A DNA stretch of 64,000 bases, from NCBI GenBank assembly GCA_021234155.1, contig JAJEKV010000001.1, positions 25,531,189 to 25,595,188 of the forward strand, in the 5' to 3' direction. The translations under genes were made by a program, and so were the position numbers. The stretch comes from Isoetes taiwanensis (lineage: Eukaryota > Streptophyta > Lycopodiopsida > Isoetales > Isoetaceae). Positions 32,929 through 46,147 of the stretch are shown here, piece after piece (the stretch's first letter is position 1; each line of letters starts with the position of its first letter). Below the pieces are notes generated by a model. That model saw only the letters and a program-made list of their open reading frames with translations. It did no database searches and was not told the origin of the DNA.

Positions 32929-33423
32929 ATGCGCGCCCTTGTCTTTGTGCTCTTGTGTTCTTTCACCCTCGCCATCCCAGCCTCTAGAGTTTCCAACATA
33001 GCATTCTTCATCCATGCCAAAGTTAGCAAGCCCAATGCTACCGCGGTCATTGTTGCTGGCCCAAATGGTGACACCACTAGCCTCACTTTTGGCTCCGTTT
33101 ATGTTGTTGATGATGTGATTACAGCTTCACAATCCAATACCTCTGCCATAATTGGCAGAGCCAAAGGTATGGTGATGGCCACTGAGGAAAATCTCCAATA
33201 TGCTACCTATGTCTTCTCTGTTGTCCTTCAGAATGAAAAGTATAATGGTACCATAGCTTATCAAGGTACTGACCGTGTTGTCAAGGGTGTCAGTGAATTG
33301 GCTGTTGTTGGAGGCACTGGAGATTTCTGTCTAGTCACTGGCTATGCTAGTATCATTCATGTTGAGCTTAACCTGCCAGATTCTACCATTTTGATCAATT
33401 CTACCTTGTATCACAAAATATGA
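32929..33423 (+). CDS. Dirigent protein, secreted
   Basis: A 164-residue, single-exon frame, complete from ATG to TGA. Residues 1-18 form a signal peptide (MRALVFVLLCSFTLAIPA). The dirigent beta-barrel follows: AFFIHAK near residue 26, the hallmark FGSVYVVDDVIT near 59-70, IGRAKGMVMAT, then GTIAYQGTD, VVGGTGDF and VTGYA near the C-terminus. The acidic DD pair of the VxDD motif is present. Dirigent proteins act in the apoplast, steering radical coupling in lignan/lignin-type or related pathways. At 164 residues it is slightly shorter than most (about 180-190), mainly in the N-terminal linker. One potential N-glycosylation site is KPNATAV. Several family members are single-exon, as here. It is the best-preserved known gene in the window; substrate and stereoselectivity cannot be read from sequence. 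Confidence 0.92.
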   Translation: MRALVFVLLCSFTLAIPASRVSNIAFFIHAKVSKPNATAVIVAGPNGDTTSLTFGSVYVVDDVITASQSNTSAIIGRAKGMVMATEENLQYATYVFSVVLQNEKYNGTIAYQGTDRVVKGVSELAVVGGTGDFCLVTGYASIIHVELNLPDSTILINSTLYHKI

Positions 33424-34180
33424 GTTCGAATATCAGAAATCTCTAATTCGCTATATATGTCAAACATTACAATAAAATTGTTCCATCCTACGAATATCTC
33501 CTAAAATACATTGCAAACCTAGACTTTGGAATGTTCTTTTGATTTACCTTATCACTTCCTAATTTAAGAAAAAAAAATATTAACCAAAAAGTTGTAGAGC
33601 ATTCTAGAGGAAATTCATTCATAGAGTGGTGACATCCACTAGCAATACAAGTGAATACCTAGCATAACTAGCAGTAGAACAAGCTTGGGGCAAAGTTTTC
33701 TTTCTTTCTTTCTTTCTTTCCATGTTCTATATATAAACCTGTGTGTCGTAAATTGTTTACACATCCATCTTAAAACGTGTGGTTTTTTGTCATAAGTCTT
33801 TTTAAAATTCCAGAACATTGTTTCAATAAAGCATCCAACTTAAATAAAATGTTAAGATTTTGAGATCCTGCAGTATATGGCAGTGATGGATTCACAATTA
33901 AACAATAAGCAAATTTATCAAGAGCATAAAGAGACAGATTTATCAAAGCAAGATTCGACAGCCAAAAATGGCCGCTGCCAAATTTGGCTCAGCAAAAGCA
34001 CCTGCCAGATTACTGTTCCGCACAGGTCAATTGCGGCCGCCTCTTTTTCACTAGTATACAGTGATAAATTAGAAGGCTACATGCATGCATGTGATCGTTG
34101 CACAACAAGTTCTAATGTACAATATATACAACAAATAATAAGATATGATATGAATTATCATCATCCCCCTTCCATATCAT
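33424..34180. other. 3' flank of the dirigent gene, with a (TTTC)n microsatellite
   Basis: An AATAAA-like AATAAAAT lies near 33470 and could serve polyadenylation. About six TTTC units lie at 33696-33720. No gene seen. Confidence 0.4.
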
Positions 34181-34189
34181 ATTATGTAC

Positions 34190-34925
34190 AGGACAACGAT
34201 TTCTTCAACTGCACTAACTTTTTTTCTGAGAAAGCTTGGTGTTCTATGCTAACATATTTCAACTGTATAAGATTTCTGTTCACAAGATCCTTGATATAAT
34301 GCATATGAATTTTGATATGCTTAGAACTCTCATGCAAGACCGAATTTTTGCACATAGCGATGCAACTAGAGTTATCAGAATTAAGAACAAGGGGATGATC
34401 CATGGCTATGCCAAGTTCTTCTAATAGCTTTTTGCACCAAACCATTCCTTGTGCAGATAAAGTAGCAGCTGCATATTCGACTTCTGTTGTAGACAAGGCA
34501 ACAGAAGTTTGCTTCTTGCATTTCCATGAGATATGTGCTCTAGCAAGCATCATTATAAACTTTAATGTTGACTTTCTGCAATCTAAATCACCTGCCCAGT
34601 CAGAATCACAAAATGTTTTTAGTTCAAGGTCCTTTGAACAAAACAATATACATGCTTTGTTCTCTGTAAATATCTAACAATCCGCTCAACTGCTACCTAA
34701 TAATCTCTACCTGGATTGCTGTTTTATCTGGGAAGCATATTAACAGCAAATGCCATATCTGGCCTTGTGCAATTTGCCAAGTATATCAAGCAACCTACCA
34801 GTTCTCTGTATGGAACGCATTCCATTTCTTTTATCGGTTCCTTTGTTTTCAAAGATAACTCCCCTGATATCTTCTGAAGTGGAGTATCCAATGAAGATGA
34901 TGGGCGGACGGGCGATTGAGAATGA
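34190..34925 (-). mobile_element. Ty1/copia retrotransposon fragment (end of RT plus RNase H)
   Basis: On the minus strand, one frame reads KEMECVPYRELVGCLIYLA then RPDMAFAVN (about 34840-34750), the typical end of copia reverse transcriptase. After a gap with frame breaks, a second block (34646-34182) reads FCDSDWAGDLDCRKST, ISWKCKKQ, VALSTTEVEYAA and LNSDNSSCIAM, which is RNase H. The RNase H block is fairly well preserved, but the N-terminal polyprotein and both LTRs are missing. It is a truncated relic between the dirigent gene and a LINE. Confidence 0.88.
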
Positions 34926-35682
34926 GCGCCTATTTTCTTGAAATTTTGTCCTCAATTTCCCTCTTCTTGGTGTGAAAGTGCTCTAAACTCCTCTGGTTGA
35001 TCTAACTTCAGAGCTAACTCTGCTGCCCTTATAGAGGGGCATCATTTTTTTTGTCTCTTGAGAATTGTTACTTCATATGGAAACAGAAATTTTTTCACAA
35101 TTATCACGGAAAAAACAAGATTTACCAGTGGCTTTCTGAACGGCTCTACTACTGAACTTTGACATTTATTAATAAACCAACAAGTTTTTCCAGACAATCT
35201 CTTTACTCCTGAATACACCTTCGTTCCTAGTACGGTTGAATTCGAGGTTGAAATCACCAATATCTGGTTATTGTGGGATCAAGTTGTGTTGCCCCTTCAG
35301 GCATTTTTCGAGTTCACTGTGAATGGGCAGAATTCAAAATTTTTGTTGAAGTGTATTCTCAACAGGTTACAGCTCAATTTGAAGGGAATTCACCTTAGTT
35401 GTCTCTGAATTGATAGTTTCTGTTAGGTTGGGTATGATCGGATACAATTGTGATGGCTTTCGGACCTCTGTTGATTAAATTAGAGTCTAATTAGTGGCAT
35501 TCTTCTCCCCTGTTCTTCTTTTTCCTCCTTTCCTGCTTCATTGGAACTTTTTGAATTTTGCATGCGCGTTTGTTGTCTTCTCCTGAATTTTCCTTTATGG
35601 ATTAATTGCCCCTTAAACCCTAAACATTGGAAGATACTATCTTCTTTGGGAATTTTGTAATTTACTCCAAGAAAAGAGCATC
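34926..35682. other. Non-coding, possible LINE 5' UTR
   Basis: No coding signal. The last part, before ATG 35683, may be the 5' leader of the LINE ORF1 (CCCTAAACATTGGAAG region). Confidence 0.3.
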
Positions 35683-38137
35683 ATGGATCCCATTTCTCAC
35701 AAAGTTCCTTGCTGGGATAATCTTTCTGTTGATCCAAACTATCGTGGCCTTTCGCATCCAATCAATCCTGCTACACAGAGGCCATTCCCTTATGGCATTT
35801 TCCGAAATCATCACAAAATTCATTCTGACGCTGCTTTGGATGAGAGACTCAAGCAGATAAAGCCTCTTCACCTCCATCAATGCAAACTGAATATCTACAA
35901 TGGTATTTCCTTAAATCTTCCTATTGTGCATTCTAAAATTGAGGCTTTATCTCAGTCTGCTGTTATTATCAAGCTTCAAAAATGTGATCTAAAATTGGAT
36001 AAACTTTGGGCTTTTCTTCTTAATTCGCACAAAGGAATTATCATCCACTCTATTTACTGGCTTAATTTTTCTTATATTATACTTGAATTTGGGAATCCGA
36101 AATCAGCCAATTTCTTTTTGAATTATGGTCCTCTAACTTTTGAGACTTCTCAGCTCACTTTCTTTAAATGGCATCCCAAACTTGACAATGAGCAAATGAA
36201 CAATCTTTGTATTGCTTCTACATCCTTATTTGGACTGAATCCTATATACTGGGATGAAGAATGCTTCAAGCTTCTCTTCAACTCTATTGGCATGTATATC
36301 TCTACTGAATACTCTCTCTCAAGGCCTCCAAGATCTTTTGTGCATTTGGGTCTCTCTAAGGATATCCCTCTATCCATTCCTTTCATAGATGCCTTTGGTT
36401 CAAAATCTTCTTTAAACCTCAAATAGTCTGCCTTCTCAATGTAAAAAATGTCTTCATAGGCACTTTTGGTATTCTAATTGTAGATCAAACTGTAGTACAG
36501 ATGTTGCAGATGTTCATTATGAAGATAAAACTTTTGCTGAGAGTCAGATATTGGACAAAGCTCCTACTAAACTGCTTCTCTAAAAAAGGCAATCAGATCG
36601 AACTTATGTTAAGGAAAGGATTAATGAGGATATTAACGCCAGAAGTGAGGGTCAATTCTCCAAACTGCGTGAAGGTGACAGATTTAAATGGACAAGAGTT
36701 AATGGGGAGTTTTAAGAGAATTCAAAGGCAGAAAACAGTTAGAGAGCAAAAAAGGGACAAGGAACTGATGGATGATCAGGGTGATTACAATGCTCTGAAA
36801 AATAAAGGAGCTATTGTTATCGGGGAACCCAAGCTTATAGTAAAGGGTAAAGCTCCAGATAAACTAGGTTCTGCTACAGAAAATCTAAGTCTAACGTTGA
36901 ATAACATTATAAGGAGGCTAAGCAAAAGGATAAAGGTCAATGCTCCTATACTCTGTTAGACTTTCCTATCAAAAATATCAGTAAGAGTGGGTCATTAAAT
37001 ATGAAAATTCAAGACAAAGCAAAGCAACCTTTGATTAGTAAGTATCAAGCCAAAAAACTGAAGAATCTTCTGTTTAGATGTTCTCAAATTATAATCTTCA
37101 GCAACAGATTCTCAGCAAAAGGTTCCAGCTTCTAAAAGCTCTAAAGATTTATCTAATGGTGGAATGGATTGTCAACCTGTTAAGGAACTTGAAGCAGCAG
37201 ATCTTCAGCAACCTGTGCAATGCTCTAATTCATATCAGGTATTATCTAATCTTAATGGTGAGATGGATGTTGGTTTAGATAAGAGCACACCATGTGATCT
37301 ATCTCATATTATAGTCCCTCTTATAGTCCCTACCATCCAAAAAAGTCAGTCAGATACTTCTCCCAACGACTTCAGTCTCTTTGCCTTCTCTAATTGACTT
37401 AGATTCTCCTATGGTGAAATGTTCCACATATTCTTTCAAGATTTCAAACAAGTTTGCAGATCAGATGGCCTCTCTGCAAGAAGGTGTCAATCAGCTTTTG
37501 CAAAGGCAGTAAGATGGTGAATCTGCATTGGAAATTACCTTGACTCAAGTGCATGACATTGACTTTGTAGCTAAGACTCCAGAGAATAGAGTAAGTGATA
37601 TATTTACATCTAAAAGAAAGAAGCTTCAAGAAAAAGATGATAGCAGGCAAGTTACTGTTTCTTCCATGATTAATTCCTAAAGTAATAGAATGTTTCAATT
37701 TTCTCCTGCGGGATTTTCGGATTCAAGTGATAGTGAGGGATATGGGAGCGATAAAGAAAATTGGGACAAGGAGGAATATCTTATGGGGAGCCCTCATGTT
37801 GAGTCTAAGACCTACCAAAATAATCTAAAAAAGAGTGTTAAAAAAACATAATAATAGCATTGATAAAGGCCTCATCTTCTCGGACTTTGATAAAACTCCT
37901 GCTCAAAATACAAGAAGTAAAAAAAAAAAATAAAAATAAAAAGAAGTCTACAAGAGCCAAAAAGTAGTTTGTCCTTCTTCTAAAATTTCTTTGCTGTTTC
38001 TATGAAGATTCTCACTTGGAATGTAAGAGGAATTAATGGTCCTCTAAAAAGGGGACGTGCTATAGCTCAGGTTAGGCTGTATAATGATGATATTATCCTT
38101 CTTCAAGAGTTGAAGCTGCCTACCTTTGAGTGTGGAC
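35683..38137 (+). mobile_element. L1-type LINE, 5' part: ORF1 and the first residues of the ORF2 endonuclease
   Basis: ORF1 runs from ATG 35683 to 36426 (247 residues); it contains YIILEFGNPKSANFFL and FFKWHPKLDNEQMN, then GLNPIYWDEECFKLL, matching the RRM-like/DUF4283 layout of plant LINE ORF1. Just after the stop another frame gives a near-canonical zinc knuckle (CKKCLHRHFWYSNC, around 36440-36480), so a shift separates it from ORF1. Broken, Lys- and Ser-rich frames continue to about 37950. At 38003 ATG begins MKILTWNVRGINGPLKRGRA, then IILLQELKLP, the N-terminus of the APE-type endonuclease of ORF2. The match stops near 38130, about 40 residues in, where sequence of the PLIP relic begins. 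The element is dead. Confidence 0.85.
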
Positions 38138-38205
38138 AAGCTCAAAGTTGGTAAAAGTTTGTGAGAAATATATGAAATGAAATATATTAATGAAGGAAGC
38201 CTAGC

Positions 38206-39735
38206 CTGATGGTTCAAGCAAGGATGATTCCAAAAAGTCCCATTCAATCTTTTCAATACTTTTGCAACATGACCAGGATAGTGGCATGCAAAAATACGGG
38301 GGGCAATGTCTCGGTGCATCACAGCTGACTTGATGTGATCCCATGGCAAACCCATTTTTCTTAATAGCTGACCACCTCCACACATGATACAAGGAGAACC
38401 AAAAGTAACTACAGGCAACAAAATGTGTGATGCTACTATTCCTCGCAGTTGTAACATAAGAGAAAGCAACATCCCTGGGCTTCCATCCAGCGTATAGCCT
38501 GTGAATTGAATACATCCTTTCTCACCATGTGCATGCAAGTGCTCCAGAACAACAGGCAGAATCTGCACATACAGCACTTTTGTAGCTTGATAAATTCCGC
38601 AGTGTACTCTAACACCTAAACTGGATTCTTGTAACACATTGAAATACATGAGCTATACTGTACTAGTTATGGTTGAAATACATTACCTCAAATTGTGTTG
38701 GTTCAAACAGAAGATTGGCTTGCCAGGAAGCCAGTGAGTCAGAGCCCTAACTCAAAATTACGAGCAAGCTGAGAAACTGTGTCATGTTCCATTCAGAGAA
38801 ATTGCACATAAAAAATGTACCTGTATTATAAAGTAACGAGTCTTATTTTGCTTGTCATCACAACAAAACCATTCACATGGACATGTATCCAAAGCCTGCA
38901 AGTCCATTCCAACTGCCCGTTTGGTACCGTCCTCAGCAGCTACCATAGCTGTGATAGGAGATGATGCAATGAAGGACACAACATCTGATTCTGATTTAGA
39001 ACCACATCCTTCACGAAATGATCCTTCACTAAATGATTCTTCACTGCTGTCCACATAAACTACCCCATTAGCATTGGTACCCCCAGGGAAAAGGTGCCTG
39101 GTTTGAGAGTATAGATATGATGCCGCGGATGCTGCCAAAGAATAAGCAGATGCTGGATTGATAAAATTCCTTTAATGCATCTCACTTTCATCACTCTCTA
39201 AACCTCTCCTTGCTTATGCTCATTAAGTGATGATGTATCTTTTGCAAGTGCTTCGGCTTTTTGTTGTATTGATGAAGTAACAAATTTTAAATGATATAGT
39301 TCTTGAGTCTGCAGCAGTATTCATCCCAATAACATAGGGTACATGATAGTTAAAATGTGCAACGATAAAGCAAGTTTTAATGCAACCAAAGGCTATAAAA
39401 AGTACCTTAATACTCTGTATTGTATAAGCAAGTTTGGAAAGATGTGCCAATCTATCTTAAGCTCAGAAAGTGGAACTTGGAACAAAAACTCAGTAAAAGT
39501 TTCTTTAGTATGGTGCACCTGAACATGTGAAACTTTCGAGGCAGATGATGGATCGCCCTCTGCATCTGCAACACAACATTCTCCACATTCCGATCCTGCA
39601 TCTGAAGAAAATAATGGGGGTGATGATGCTGCTGCGCCCATGGGGCCGCGCTCACTGTCTGAAGCAGTTCCCGCCAGAGGAGTATGCATTTTCTCCTCAC
39701 ATTTCGCACACAGGTAGGAATCAGTACCATTTCTT
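38206..39735 (-). pseudogene. Plastid PLIP-type acylhydrolase relic with mutated catalytic serine
   Basis: Exon relics in order on the minus strand: about 39735-39406 (HTKETFTEFLFQVPLSELK, then after a one-base shift AHLSKLAYTIQSIK, donor GTACTT); 39152-38821 (SAASYLYSQTRHLFP to FCCDDKQNKTRYFIIQ); 38746-38687 (GSDSLASWQANLLFEPTQFE); and about 38624-38206 (VHCGIYQATKVLYVQILP, VVTFGSPCIMCGG, MHRDIAPRIFACHYPGHV, NHPCLNHQ). The layout matches PLIP1/2/3 lipases, which release fatty acids from plastid lipids. The nucleophile elbow GHSLGG reads GYTLDG here, with Thr (codon at 38491-38493) in place of the catalytic Ser. The transit peptide and C-terminal end are missing. The frame shift, the lost serine and the truncation make it non-functional. 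Confidence 0.8.
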
Positions 39736-42700
39736 TGGCCTGCAGAGCCTTTCCTAAATTTCCAAAATTGACAACACAATCAGCTGATAAATAGTCTGAA
39801 CAATAATATTTCGCCACTTACCACTGCTAATAAGGTTTCCCTTCCAGCCAACATGGGGTTTTTGAATCAGCTCATCATATGGTGGCTCAGTTGCTAATGC
39901 CAAGGCCCCAAGGGTATCCATTATAAGGTTAACCCAAAGATGTTGGACAGCTGTAAGTGATGCCTTGCCTGCAATATACAATCAGCTGTTAGGATGAACA
40001 TACATATAAATTGCCTTTGTTAAAAGCTTTGTGTATACCTGTAAGGCAAGCAGAAGTAAAGTTTAGAACAAGAGCAACAAGATTAACTGTGAGTTGGAAC
40101 TGCACAAACTTTTGAATGTTTATATACACAGATCGATCCCACTTGGCAACTGTCACAATGGTCTGGAATTTATCATCCAATATAATAGAATAGGAATAGA
40201 ATAGAATATGAATTTATCGTCCACGGAGACCAACTGGCCTATTAGCATTCTCCTTTGCTATCTGTTGTGAATAAAATTAATAAAAAGCTTCAGGAAAATG
40301 CTAAATTACGTTAAAAGTAGAGCTCCATTAAGAAGACAAAGTAACCTAGACATTCAAGACTATAATAAGGGACGCAAACAGATAGACAATTTTTCCCAGT
40401 ATTGGCAGTCTTTACAAATACAGAACATAAGGACTTAGAAACTTGAGTTCATTACCTCTGTCCCAGCTATACCCATTGCCAAGCAACATCTGATTCATGC
40501 AAAGCAAGTGCATCATTTGTCCCATCACCTGCCACAGCAACAACTTCTTGCATTGTACGAAGCTGTTTTACCAGTATGTGCTTATCTGTAGGATGAGACC
40601 TAGCCATCACCTGAAAATTGTATGAGTCAACTATGAGACAGAAAATTCTGTAAAAGCTCTCAATTTAGTACGTGCATCTTACCTGTAAGTTAGGAATGAG
40701 TTCTCTCATCTCCTCTTCGTTCAGCTGCCTAACTGCAGAACCCTCAATTACCTCACCATCTGTCAAAATGCCACATTCTCGTGCAATTGCCTTTGCTGTG
40801 TTCACATTGTCGCCAGTCACCATGGGAACTTTGATGCCAGCCGACTGGCAAAGCTTTATATCTTCCTTCACACCTGGGCAAACCAGATATTTGATTCCTA
40901 CAACTACCAAACAAGTGATCCATCTTGGGGGATAGGGCCTTCCTTTGAAGGTTCATTCTCCAAATCTTTTATGATTAAGCACAATGTCCTAAGAGCCTCA
41001 TCAGCAAAAGATGTGATTACTTCATGGAGTTCCTCCCTTTTTTCATAATCTATCTCAACAGCTTGACCATTACAATCTATGTATTTGCTGCACATGCCTA
41101 GCACTATCTCAGAAGCACCTTTCGAATGAGCTCTTACAGTGCCATCAAAACCACAACCGCCATTATTTTTTTGGATGAGTTAAAAGGTTCACATTTTATA
41201 ATCTTAGACTTTGAGCGTATGTTCTTAAAGTTTCCTTCTAATGTTAATCCATATCCTAACACTGCTGTCTCTGTAGGGGTCCCAAGTAGATCAACTTTTC
41301 CATCAAATCCTTCAGCCACATCCCCACTTGTGTTCTAGAAAATCCCTTCGAGAAGCAAATCTAGGAGGCAGTCTGGAAGGCTTGATTTCTTGCCAACATC
41401 TTCTTGTAGACTGCCACAAGCCATGCTTTCTTTCTTTTTTTAATTGAAGGCCTGTACAAGCCATGCTTTCACAATAGTCATTTGATTTGTAGTTAGAGTA
41501 CCGGTCTTATCACTGCAGATACAGATTGCAGATCCCATGGTCTCACAAGCAGCAAGATGTCTAATAAGTGCTTTGTCATCCATCATCTTATTCGTTGCAT
41601 ATGCAAGTGTAAGAGTTACTGCTAGAGGAAGGCCCTCAGGGACAACTACAACAACAATAGTTACTGCAATAGCAAAGAAGTCAACAATCCGTTTGACATC
41701 CTCGCCGGAGCAGTCTTTGAGGTCATCTTTTTCAAGAACAAATCTGATCATGAGAACAATAAAAGTCGCAACTGCAAATACTACACCGATTTATCCAATG
41801 AGTATCAATTGCCACGCCATTTAATTTTACTTGCAAAGGTATTTCATCGTTGTCTCCCTCACCTAGTACTGCCATCAACTGGGCCCATTCAGTGTTCATA
41901 CCAACACCTGTAACTATGGCTGTCCCATCTTGAACTTTTGTCCCTGATAAAAGAAAAGGATATTTTTCATCGACACATTTAGGTTCACTTTCACCAGACA
42001 TACTGGATTCATCGATGACCAGTGAGCAACCATTAATGTACAGCCTATCAGCAGGAACTTGGTCTCCAATTGATAAATGTACAATGTCACCAACAACAAG
42101 ATCGAAGACGGACAGTTTTTGTCTCTTGCCATTCCTTGTCACCTGTACAAAAAGCTTCTTTTTCTCTTTATCTAATGCGCGGAACTGCAAGGACTGCTGA
42201 TAATCACTGGCAGCATTCACGAAGACCACAAGCAAAATGTCAAAGATTATCCCTGCTCCATCAAACCATCCTTCATTTAAGCCCTCAGTGGCTATGCCTA
42301 TAACCAATGACACCAGAGCACAAACTCATAAAATAACTAAGGTTAGGTCCTGCATAGCCTCCCAAACAAAAACGAATAACCTCTTGGCAGGTTTCTCTGT
42401 GTAAGTATTGGACCCAAACACTGTCTTTCTGTTTATAATGTCAGGTCGTCACCCTTAATGCCAGACTCTAGAGAGACTTTCAATTTGTCAGCAATCCCTT
42501 TTACTCCCTCATTCACCTTTAAAAACTTTGGTCCATTACTGTCGGACACAGCACTCAATGACTGTCCACAAATATAAAAACCACATTGTTTTGCTTTAAG
42601 CTCCTCTTCGGCACCTGGAGGTGCGAGTTCAACAGCTATTAGAAGATAAACATCATGTAGAATTAGTACCTTCACCAACTAGTATGGATACGAGCCAGTT

Positions 42701-42979
42701 TAACACTGCAGATTTATTGACCGTTGTGATTACCATCAATAAATCAAAACACTGCTCTAAACACTTGGCCTGTCGTCCTCAACCTCCTTTTCTGTTTAAC
42801 ACAGAGCCCATCAGAACACAAATAGAGGATAGACTAATCTTTACTAATATAATAAAATTGTCCTTCACTAGATAAATGGCATCTCCTTGTATGATAAGGA
42901 AGCCACTTTCTGGCCTCTAAAGTGGATGTAACTTTGATAGTCTTTGCTACTTATACCATTTTCATTAGGTTTATCAGAA

Positions 42980-45816
42980 GATAAAATTTTGTACCAAATC
43001 ATTGATGTAAATAGACTTTGGAACTTCCAAAAAAAATTATCTGGTGTTCACAGCTCAGTTTCATTGGTGTTTGACTACAGTGTTACAAAGCTCAGTTCAT
43101 TGGTGTCTAGCTACAGTGTTCCAAGCTTTGATAGCTTGAATCGTCGCCATAAGAGTGACTTACAGGGATGCTTTTATTTTTTATTTCAATGCAATTTATA
43201 TAGAATGTTTGGCGAATGTAAGATTAATAAGATTAGTCTTAGTGGCGAATATGAATTTATGCATATTTTCTTATAGTTCTTTGATAAAATTATTTGTTGT
43301 TGAAAATTTATAATTTAAAAACATAGGTGAATACATCCTTTATATTGGTGTTAAAACACAATATAAAACATTTACAAATTTTGTGTTGCAAATAACCTTG
43401 TTCCTAACTTTGCTAGTGAGCACATATAACTTTAAAGCTCAAATTTCAAATAAAATTTTGTACCAAATCATTGATGTAAATAGACTTTGGAACTTCCAAA
43501 AGAAATTTTATCTGGTGTTCACAGCTCAGTTCCATTGGTATTTGACTACAGTGTTACAAAGCTCAGTTGATTGGTGTTTAGCTACAGTGTTCCAAGCTTT
43601 GATAGCTTGAATCGTAGCCATACAGAGTGACTTACAGGGATGCTTTTATTTTTTATTTCAATGCAATTTATATAGAACGTTTGGTGAATGTAAGAAGAAT
43701 AAGATTAGTCTTAGTGGCGAATATGAATTTACCCATATTTTCTTATAGTTCTTTGATAATATTATTTGTTGTTGAAAATTTATAATTTAAAAACATAGGT
43801 GAATACATCCTTTATATTGGCATTAAAACACAATATAAAACATTTACAAGTTTTGTGTTGTAAATAACCTTGTTCCTAACTTTGCTAGTGAGCACATATA
43901 ACTTTAAAGCTCAAGTTTCATCCATAATAAAATTTTGTCCCAAATCATTGATGTTTGGAACTTCCAAAAAAAAAATTTATCTGGTGTTCACAGCTCAGTT
44001 CCATTGGTGTTTGACTACAGTGTTACAAAGCTCAGTTCATTGGTGTTTAGCTACAATGTTCCAAGCTTTGATAGGTTGAATCGTAGCCATACAGAGTGAC
44101 TTATAGAGATGCTTTTATTTTTTATTTCAATGCAATTTATATAGAACGTTTGGCGAATGTAAGAAGAATAAGATTTGTCTTAGTGGCGAATATGAATTTA
44201 CCCATATTTTCTTATAGTTCTTTGATAATATTATTTGTTTTTGAAAATTTATAATTTAAAAACATAAGTGAATACATCCTTTATATTGACATTAAAACAC
44301 AATATAACGCATTTACAAGTTTTGTGTCGCAAATAACCTTGTTTCTAACTTTGCTAGTGAGCACATATATCTTTAAAGCTCAAATTTTATCCATAATAAA
44401 ATTTTGTACCAAATCATTGATGTAAATATACTTTGGAACTTCCAAAAAAAAAAAAATTATCTGGTGTTCACAGCTCAGTTCCATTGGTGTTTGACTACAG
44501 TGTTACAAAACTCAATTCATTGGTGTTTAGCTACAGTGTTCCAAGCTTTGATAGGTTGAATCGTAGCCATACAGAGTGACTTATGGGGATGCTTTTATTT
44601 TTTATTTCAATGCAATTTATATAGAACGTTTGGCGAATGTAAGAAGAATAAGATTAGTCTTAGTGGCGAATATGAATTTACCCATATTTTCTTATAGTTC
44701 TTTGATAATATTATTTGTTGTTGAAAATTTATAATTTAAAAACATAAGTGAATACATCCTTTATATTGGCATTAAAACACAATATGACACATTTACAAGT
44801 TTTGTGTCGCAAATAACCTTGTTCCTAACTTTGCTAGTGAGCACATATAACTTTAAAGCTCAAATTTCATCCATAATAAAATATTGTACCAAATCATTGA
44901 TGTAAATAGACTTTGGAATGGTGTTCACATCTCAGTTCCATTGGTGTTTGACTACAGTGTTACAAAGCTCAGTTCATTGGTGTTTAGCTACAGTGTTCCA
45001 AGCTTTGATAGCTTGAATCGTAGCCATACAGAGTGACTTACAGGGATGCTTTTATTTTTATTTCATTGCAATTTATATAGAACATTTGGCGAATGTAAGA
45101 AGAATAAGATTAGTCTTAGTGGCGAATATGAATTTACCCATATTTTCTTATAGTTCTTTGATAATATTATTTGTTGTTGAAAATTTATAATTTAAAAACA
45201 TAGGTGAATACATCCTTTATATTGGCATTAAAACACAATATAAAACATTTACAAGTTTTGTGTTGCAAATAACCTTGTTCCTAACTTTGCTAGTGAGCAC
45301 ATATAACTTTAAAGCTCAAATTTCATCCATAATAAAATTTTATACCAAATCATTGATGTAAATAGACTTTGGAACTTCCAAAAAAAAAAATTATCTGGTG
45401 TTCACAGCTTAGTTCCATTGGTGTTTGACTAAAGTGTTACAAAGCTCAGTTCATTGGCGTTTAGCTACAGTGTTCCAAGCTTTGATAGCTTGAATCGTAG
45501 CCATACAGAGTGACTTACAGGGATGCTTTTATTTTTTATTTCAATGCAATTTATATAGAACGTTTGGCGAATATAAGAAGAATAAGATTAGTCTCAGTGG
45601 CGAATATGAATTTACCCATATTTTCTTATAGTTCTTTGATAATATTATTTGTTGTTGAAAATTTATAATTTAAAAACATAGGTGAATACATCCTTTATAT
45701 TGGCATTAAAACACAATATAAAACATTTACAAGTTTTGTGTTGCAAATAACCTTGTTCCTAACTTTGCTAGTGAGCACATATAACTTTAAAGCTCAAATT
45801 TCATCCATAATAAAAT
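42980..45816. repeat. Six-copy tandem satellite, unit about 473 bp
   Basis: Copies start near 42980, 43450, 43928, 44396, 44877 and 45333, each with CAAATCATTGATGTAAATAG, CTGGTGTTCACAGCTCAGTT, ACAGTGTTACAAAGCTCAGT and GTGAATACATCCTTTATATT. The spacing varies between about 459 and 481 bp owing to small indels; most substitutions are scattered, and the first copy differs most in its middle and end. The array sits in the 14-kb intron of the ATPase relic. No frame is conserved across units, so it is non-coding. Confidence 0.93.
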
Positions 45817-45959
45817 AGTAAAGTACAAATAATGAAGATCATGTATGTAGATGATGACCTTGAGTTCATTTCCAACCATTTGACAATTGCTTGATTATAC
45901 TGACGACTGCTATTGCATGAGATTAAGCTCTAAATAGATAATGCAGAGTCATATGGAAA

Positions 45960-46090
45960 TAATAATGTTTCAAATTGTGGGGTTTAAACGACCCAATACA
46001 AAAGGAAGATAACAAGCTTGACAAATAAGAATATTTCAAATTGTGGGCTTTAAACAGCCCAATACAACAAAGAAGATAACAAGCTTGGCA
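45960..46090. repeat. 62-bp tandem duplication
   Basis: TTTCAAATTGTGGG(G/C)TTTAAAC with CCCAATACAA and AAGATAACAAGCTTG occurs twice. The second copy contains a GGGCT/AGCCC inverted pair. Confidence 0.75.
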
Positions 46091-46147
46091 CTTTTACCAG
46101 GAAGACAACCTTTGTGCTTTGGTGCTTCGTTGCTTTGTGATTTTAAG

